A stretch of 36,482 nt of DNA from Caulochytrium protostelioides (lineage: Eukaryota > Chytridiomycota > Caulochytriomycetes > Caulochytriales > Caulochytriaceae). Every line of letters starts with the position of its first letter. Position 1 is the first letter of the stretch. The notes under the pieces are model-generated. The model had not been told where the DNA came from. It saw only the letters and a list, made by a program, of their open reading frames with translations, and made no database searches. Location: positions 1-36,482 of the forward strand of contig ML014295.1 in NCBI GenBank assembly GCA_003615045.1. Direction: 5' to 3'. The position numbers and the translations under genes were made by a program. This document shows, piece after piece, positions 32,012 to 36,482 of this stretch.

Positions 32012-33627
32012 GACTTGATCGAGTATTATCGATTTTTAGCCAGCAGCACCAAACAGAATAAGGACAGGAGTTTCAATGATTTCCGAGATTTAGCCTCTCG
32101 TAAGCGTCGTAAGGGCAGAACTGGATGAGAACTCGAGTGCGAGCACACTGCTGTGGTATGATAGCGAGAGCAGCAGGGGTCACCGTTCAGACAACACGAC
32201 GCAAGTTACTAGAAACGTTCTCTCTCCCTAATTCATCCAAACAGGGAGACGGAAGACCCAGTGATAGGCCCTAGACGGTCGCCGCGTTGACAGGGTGAGA
32301 TGTTCAACGCCCGTAAAGACTGCCACGCCTCGGTCTGTACCGGAATTTCGGGCGGAGGTGATGCGCGCCGCCAGAAGCAAGATGATGCACTCGGCCGGCT
32401 GCGAGCTGATGCCCAAGACGGGAGGGGAGGGACGCCGAGGCCCCTGAAGACACACGCACTGAACCGAAAGAAACGCGCGGGGATGACGGCATGGCCCAGA
32501 GCCCGCTCTGTCGGGCTAGGAAGGGATCACGGGGCGAGAGACAGTAATGGAGCAGCTCGCGGGACTCAAATGGAGACACGGCTGTCCGCAGTGGTCTATA
32601 CAGTCTGACTGAGTGACGCAACGTGTGGCGGCTCTGTCGTGGCAGACGAGTCGAGCTCAGATGAAAAAGAAAAGGAGACGATCGCCGGGTGGCAGCAATA
32701 CCGACGCGATGTCGATGCAACGCTGTACCATGATGAGTTTACAGTCTACGAATGACACTTCGCTTGCCACCCTCGGGCGATGCCGACTATACTCGGTGTC
32801 TGGTCATGGGCCCCGCAAGAGGCGATATATAAGCTTTTTTTTTTTTCATCGGCCAACTGGGCGCGGCCCGAGGGGGTTCGACCTCGCTCGGCTGGGTTCG
32901 GTCCGGAAGAGCGCCAGTCAGGGGAGCTGACAAATGACGCGACCGCCGCGACGGCCGACGGCCGACGGCCGAGGTTGTGACGTGCCGTGCCCTGAAACGC
33001 AGGGGGGACACGGCGCACGAGCGGCTCCAGATCCCGGTCGCATGCCGTGTGCTCGCTCCGCCGCGCAGGATCAGCGCGCGCCACCGAGACGGCCGGAAGT
33101 CCGCGAGCACCCGCGGGGCCAGGGCTGGGCCCCTGTAGGCCGACGCGCCTCACGCCGTGGCGGCACCCGTGACGGCGCCTGCGAGTCCGGCCGTCCTCTG
33201 TGTGCCCGGCCTGCAGCGTGCCTTTCAAGCGGGATCCGCAGCGTAACGGCACGCGCACCGGTCGTCGGACGTCGGTCGCGAATTATTGATAAAAATGACC
33301 GTGTCCAAACGTTGTTGCTCAGTCGTCCCAATGGGGTGCTGCTCGTCATAGCTGTCCTAACCGTGTGCCAGCTGGTCATGGGCGAAGCAATCGATCCAAT
33401 TGAAGTCGTTCGAGCGTCAGCAATGCCTCTCCCGGCCTCAGAGCCATTGAAAATCATGAGCAGACGCAAAGCCGACAAGGAACCTTCTGAACGGGCTTGC
33501 CTATCGATCCAGCCGCTACGTCAATCATGTTCATGTGCTGACTCTAGAACACTTCCCCGCTTCAGATGTAACCTAACCCTGAAAAGGTGACGGCGATCGA
33601 GGGCGAATGCCACGGGCTTCAGTCTTT
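32012..33627. other. Intergenic region, YTP1-like 5' side / SERINC 3' side
   Basis: A 1.6 kb gap between two tandem minus-strand genes. It includes a TATATAAG followed by a 12-T run (32826-32846). A plus-strand ATG frame at 32934-33590 (218 residues) has one hydrophobic segment (VLLVIAVLTVCQLVMG) but no recognised domain, mixed codon third positions, and an Arg/Pro-rich first half derived from GC-rich DNA. I do not call it a gene. Nothing else is recognisable. Confidence 0.45.
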
Positions 33628-35237
33628 TCAGTACCACTGGCGACTGGTGATCAGGACTGGCGCAAGGAGCGACCACGCATACAGAAGGCTGTTGAACCAG
33701 GAGGTGCCGACCTTGAGCCAGGTCGCGGCCCAGCCCTTGTTAATGGTCATGGCAGCCGGGTTGATGGCCTGGGCGGGCGCCATTTCGAGGCGGTCCCAGT
33801 TGAGCACGACACAGGACATATAGAAGCTCGCGAGGACAAAACACACGTGCATCCAGGTGTAGTCGTAGCTAAGAGTGTCGCCAGCGTCCTCGTCCTCGCC
33901 GTCATACCCGGGGAGCAGTGCGCTGGGCGAGTCGGCGCCAGGCGAGATGACGGCTGCGCTTTGCGTCTTAATCCCGCCCGAGCTGACTGCGGTATAGCCG
34001 ATGCTGAGAATGGTGATGACAAGACCCGTGATGGCCACGGCCCATCTGGCCGGCGTGCTGCTGGTCATGCTGACACTTGAACCGCCGCCCAGCGCGACCG
34101 CGCTGCATTCGGAGGGGCTGTTGACCACTGCGGATGCGGTCAGATAAGTGTTGTAGCCGGTCAACACGGCAGCTTGGAGGAAGCCGGCACGCGGGTTCGC
34201 GCGCTGGACGGCCGGAAGGATCGACAATCCCGAGAGAGCGAGGCATAGCACGAGATTGAGAGTGAGGTAGAGAATGTTGGTGCCGCAGGAGGCACCGTGA
34301 GTCGCATAGAAGCGGTACAGCACGCCGGTCACGGCAAATTGCGCCGCGTAGCTCGTGAACGTGGTCAGAATGAGTGCGGCTTTCCATCCGCCCGACCGGC
34401 GCATGTCATATTGCTCGATGGCATACTCGGCCACAACATGGGCAAAGTCAACCATGATGAAGCACTGGATCACGATGTAGACGCAGGAGAAGACGAGGGC
34501 CACGATCCACCAGCTGTAGAAGCGCGCGTCCGGGATAAAGAACATGCCCGTGAGCGTGCCCGCCAACACGAGCAGTTTGAGCGGCCAGATGCCGTTGTGG
34601 AGGTGGCGGCGCGGGTCGACGGCATACCGTGTATACACCAGTGCGACGGCGAAGAAGCTGTGGTAGAGCACGAGGCCGCATGCAATGCGCTGGACGGAGA
34701 GGTAAGCCATGCACGCGGCATTGCAGTCATCAGTGATGCGCTCAGGGAACCAGTCCGCCGCGTGCAGCTTGAAGATAAATGCCAGCACAAAGATCAGAGT
34801 GTACCCGATCGCATAATAGATCTTGGTCAGCGTCGCTGAGCGGCTGGTTGCGACGAGGGCGCGGCCAAACCCGCCAAAGCAGGCTGGGCGGCCATCCGGT
34901 TCGTCCGTCCATTCATCCAACCATCCACCATGGACCAAATGGAGCAGTAGGCAGTCATAATGCGTCGAAATCCTCATCGGTATGCGACAGTCGCCGTCAG
35001 CAGGTAAGACACCATATCCCATCATATCATCGTGCACCGTCATAGTGAGATAGCAGGATCGCAAAAAAAAAAAAAAAAGCAAAGCAAAGACGCGGTGAGA
35101 CCTCGGCTTCTTGAAGCTGGATGAAAAGCCGAGGGCCGCGGGTATCGCGATACCCGGGTCCGTGCAGGTAGCTATGCAGGTTGCACATGCACGAGCCGGC
35201 TCAGAGCTGTCTTACCGCCAAGGCCACAGAAACACAT
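33628..35237 (-). CDS. Serine incorporator family protein, SERINC/TMS1 (2 exons)
   Basis: On the minus strand, exons 35237-35216 (22 nt) and 34883-33628 encode 425 residues. The 332-base intron (GTAAGA...CCAG) splits codon 8. The continuous frame alone reads back through intron sequence to a spurious N-terminus at 35043 (ATG) or 35082 (TTG). The spliced start MCFCGLGACFGGFGRAL gives the Cys/Gly-rich N-terminus expected of the family. About ten transmembrane helices follow, starting with KIYYAIGYTLIFVLAFIFK. Family hallmarks include the conserved loop Cys residues (TDDCNAACMAYLSVQR), the YDYTWMHVCFVLASFY segment near residue 345, and the C-terminal WLKVGTSWFNSLLYAWSLLAPV. SERINC/TMS1 proteins are lipid-scramblase-like membrane proteins first linked to serine incorporation into lipids; the cellular role here is inferred by homology. 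A TATA box lies about 155 bases upstream. Confidence 0.93.
35063..35133 (-). other. Hairpin and T16 tract inside the SERINC intron
   Basis: Read on the minus strand, an 8-bp stem (CTCGGCTT at 35133-35126 pairing with AAGCCGAG at 35109-35102) is followed about 23 bases later by 16 consecutive T (35078-35063). The 16-base perfect palindrome GGGTATCGCGATACCC lies just upstream at 35155-35140. The motifs are clear; any function, such as a small RNA ended by a Pol III-type T-run, is speculative. Confidence 0.35.
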
Positions 35238-36045
35238 GGCGAGCGAGGGCTGAAGGGAAATGCTCTCGGGACAAGCAGCGGCGACGGTGGCCGCGGGGAG
35301 CAGTGCACCGAAGAGGTTTTTCCACACGATTGAAAAGGTGGCAGGTAAGCCCCGACAGCGTCAGCGGAGGTCCGATCGATGTCACACGTTTTATATAAAG
35401 TGAGTCATCATCACTGATAAAGGGTACCCTGTCGACCTCCCGGTCGACACGGCGCGCACGGCGAGATGGATGCAAATTGGAACCTTCGCGTCGTCCTATG
35501 GACCCGTTCAATATCATGTCATTGTGTCAGCTCGACGCATCCGATGTCGCACCGATACCTCCCGACGACACCAACGAGCTCGGGGAACGCCGTCCCTGTC
35601 GTCGCCACGTAGAGGGCCCGAGTGCCTGCGTCGCGGCCGTGCCAGGTGAGTCGTTCGCCGTGTGCAGATCGGCAGCGCTGTGCTTTCGACCCTGAACCGA
35701 CAGCGTCGCCAGCGTCATCCACTTAGCTCTCAGGCCGGCGGTGCAGCCGCAGAAAAGAATCGGACCTGTCGCGCTGTTTGAAATTGGGTTATCAAAGGGA
35801 TTGTATGGAAAGCGGCGTTCGAATGTCACGGTACCGAGATCGGCCGGGGGCAAGAGGGCACGCTGGTCTGGAGGTCGGCCTGTCGACCGCGTCGCGACTC
35901 GAGCGGCGGCGCATGAAAAACCATCATTATTTCTGCCGCCACCGCTGAGACCGATGGCTGCCCTTTTTTGGAAGAACGCATTTTTTTTAATGAGTATACG
36001 TGCTCATATTTATAGGCCCTCCCTTGAGACGACCTAACGCGCACA
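35238..36045. other. Region upstream of SERINC
   Basis: About 0.8 kb holding the SERINC promoter and 5' leader. A perfect inverted repeat (GTCGACC / GGTCGAC) lies at 35431-35448. A rightward short open frame from ATG 35498 ends at a consensus-like splice donor CCAG/GTGAGT at about 35645, but no second exon could be assigned. A T-run at 35983-35990 and AT-rich DNA follow. No gene is firmly supported. Confidence 0.45.
35391..35400 (-). promoter_or_regulatory. TATA box, SERINC gene (possibly bidirectional)
   Basis: The near-symmetric TTATATAAAG (plus-strand reading) gives TTTATATAA on the minus strand, about 155 bases before the SERINC ATG at 35237. The plus-strand reading TATATAAAG is an equally good TATA box for any rightward transcript, so direction is not fixed by the motif. 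Confidence 0.55.
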
Positions 36046-36390
36046 TTATTCCCTCCGTGGTGCCGCCGGATCCACCATGGCCATAAAGATCATGCCGGTG
36101 CAGCCCGGGTCATTCCCGAGAATGCAGTACTGATCCAGGCTCTTTGTCAGGGGTTTCTTGGTCTGATCGAGGCTGTCTCCCAGGGGGTGTTCGGTCTGAC
36201 GAGAGCTGTCTCCCGGGGTTTGCTCGGTCTGATCGGGGCTGCCGAACAAGGTGTTCTTAGCCCCGGGGGTCGCCGTGACAATCGGCACGGCGTCAGCCAC
36301 TTCTTTCGCTGGAAGAGGAGGCACATGCTGATCCCGTCGCTGTCGATGTTGCCAGTGAACGTGTGTATATAGACCCCTACGATGCCCCAT
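36046..36390 (-). CDS. Unrecognised ORF with an 11-residue tandem repeat, possibly a partial gene
   Basis: From an ATG at 36390 the minus strand reads 114 codons. I do not recognise the product. Its middle contains three tandem 11-residue units: DQTEQTPGDSS, RQTEHPLGDSL and DQTKKPLTKSL. These come from a 33-base DNA repeat that stays in frame, which favours coding. The C-terminus has a non-repetitive YCILGNDPGCTGMIFMAM segment. A different frame just upstream (36324-36415) encodes a good membrane-helix-like stretch, VWGIAVLWGIVGVYI. The likely acceptor CCTCTTCCAG at about 36310-36319 would allow that or another exon beyond the window edge to join this frame. The N-terminus given here is therefore doubtful, and the gene may be the 3' end of one extending past base 36482. 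Confidence 0.35.
   Translation of the reverse strand: MGHRRGLYTHVHWQHRQRRDQHVPPLPAKEVADAVPIVTATPGAKNTLFGSPDQTEQTPGDSSRQTEHPLGDSLDQTKKPLTKSLDQYCILGNDPGCTGMIFMAMVDPAAPRRE
36130..36234 (-). repeat. 33-base tandem repeat, three copies
   Basis: CTGATC/CTGAC marker words recur at 36130, 36163, 36196 and 36229, giving an exact 33-base period over three units. The copies differ by substitutions but not by length, so they encode an 11-residue repeat in the ORF above. Confidence 0.85.
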
Positions 36391-36482
36391 AGCACAGCGA
36401 TGCCCCACACTGTCTTTTGCCCAGAGATTGCTTGGTTACGGGTCTTTTCTCACCACACCCGTTCGCTTCGTCTTCTATCTGC

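Noticed and set aside
32729-32760. C-box-like ATGATGAG and a possible C/D snoRNA
   Set aside because: No paired D box or terminal stem could be placed at a proper distance.
32934-33590. 218-codon plus-strand frame from a true ATG with a TATA about 100 bases upstream
   Set aside because: Its codon third positions are unbiased, the first half is GC-driven Arg/Pro sequence, and no domain is seen apart from one hydrophobic stretch.
34884-35043. Unspliced SERINC start at ATG 35043
   Set aside because: It would translate intron sequence with a hydrophilic leader unlike the family; the 22-base exon fits better.

Overview
This is a GC-rich, gene-sparse stretch of a eukaryotic nuclear genome, almost certainly fungal. 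Two genes point to fungi: a complete Cdc24-type Rho GEF (CH-DH-PH-PB1) and a YTP1-family membrane protein. The alpha-tubulin keeps the acetylatable Lys40 and a terminal Tyr, as is common in organisms with axonemes. Together with the extreme GC content and low intron density this suggests a zoosporic (chytrid- or blastocladiomycete-like) fungus. A Caulochytrium-like organism would fit, but naming a genus is inference.

Layout: alpha-tubulin (+, 438-1796); CDC24 (-, 2426-6352); a 3.7 kb non-coding stretch full of microsatellites; a nucleolar FKBP of the Fpr3/Fpr4 type (+, 10027-11543, one intron); a very large DBF4-like protein (-, 11793-19370); a 2.8 kb repeat-rich gap; a minimal single-RRM protein (+, 22191-22778, one intron); a HAPSTR1/C16orf72-like protein (-, 23727-24830); a 1.5 kb gap; RPB11 (+, 26318-26989, one intron); a KIAA1143/DUF4604-like protein (-, 27211-28072, one intron); a YTP1-like membrane protein (-, 28787-32011); a serine-incorporator (SERINC/TMS1) protein (-, 33628-35237, one intron); and an uncertain ORF with 33-nt tandem repeats at the right edge (-, 36046-36390). 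The first eight genes alternate strictly in strand. Their convergent 3' gaps are short (about 0.2-0.95 kb) and their divergent 5' gaps are long (1.5-3.7 kb).

The genes are unrelated housekeeping functions (cytoskeleton, polarity, chromatin/proline isomerisation, replication initiation, RNA binding, stress-response scaffold, transcription, membrane proteins), not a cluster or operon. I see no mobile element, CRISPR array, viral or toxin gene. The main structural result is that five genes each have exactly one intron, always within the first 25 codons. Their true N-termini lie on tiny first exons (19-69 coding nt) that simple ORF calling misses. I rebuilt these exons from splice consensus plus fit to the families: nucleoplasmin-like FKBP, RRM, RPB11, KIAA1143 and SERINC. 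From about 28 kb onward the sequence is visibly less GC-rich, with more mixed third codon positions.
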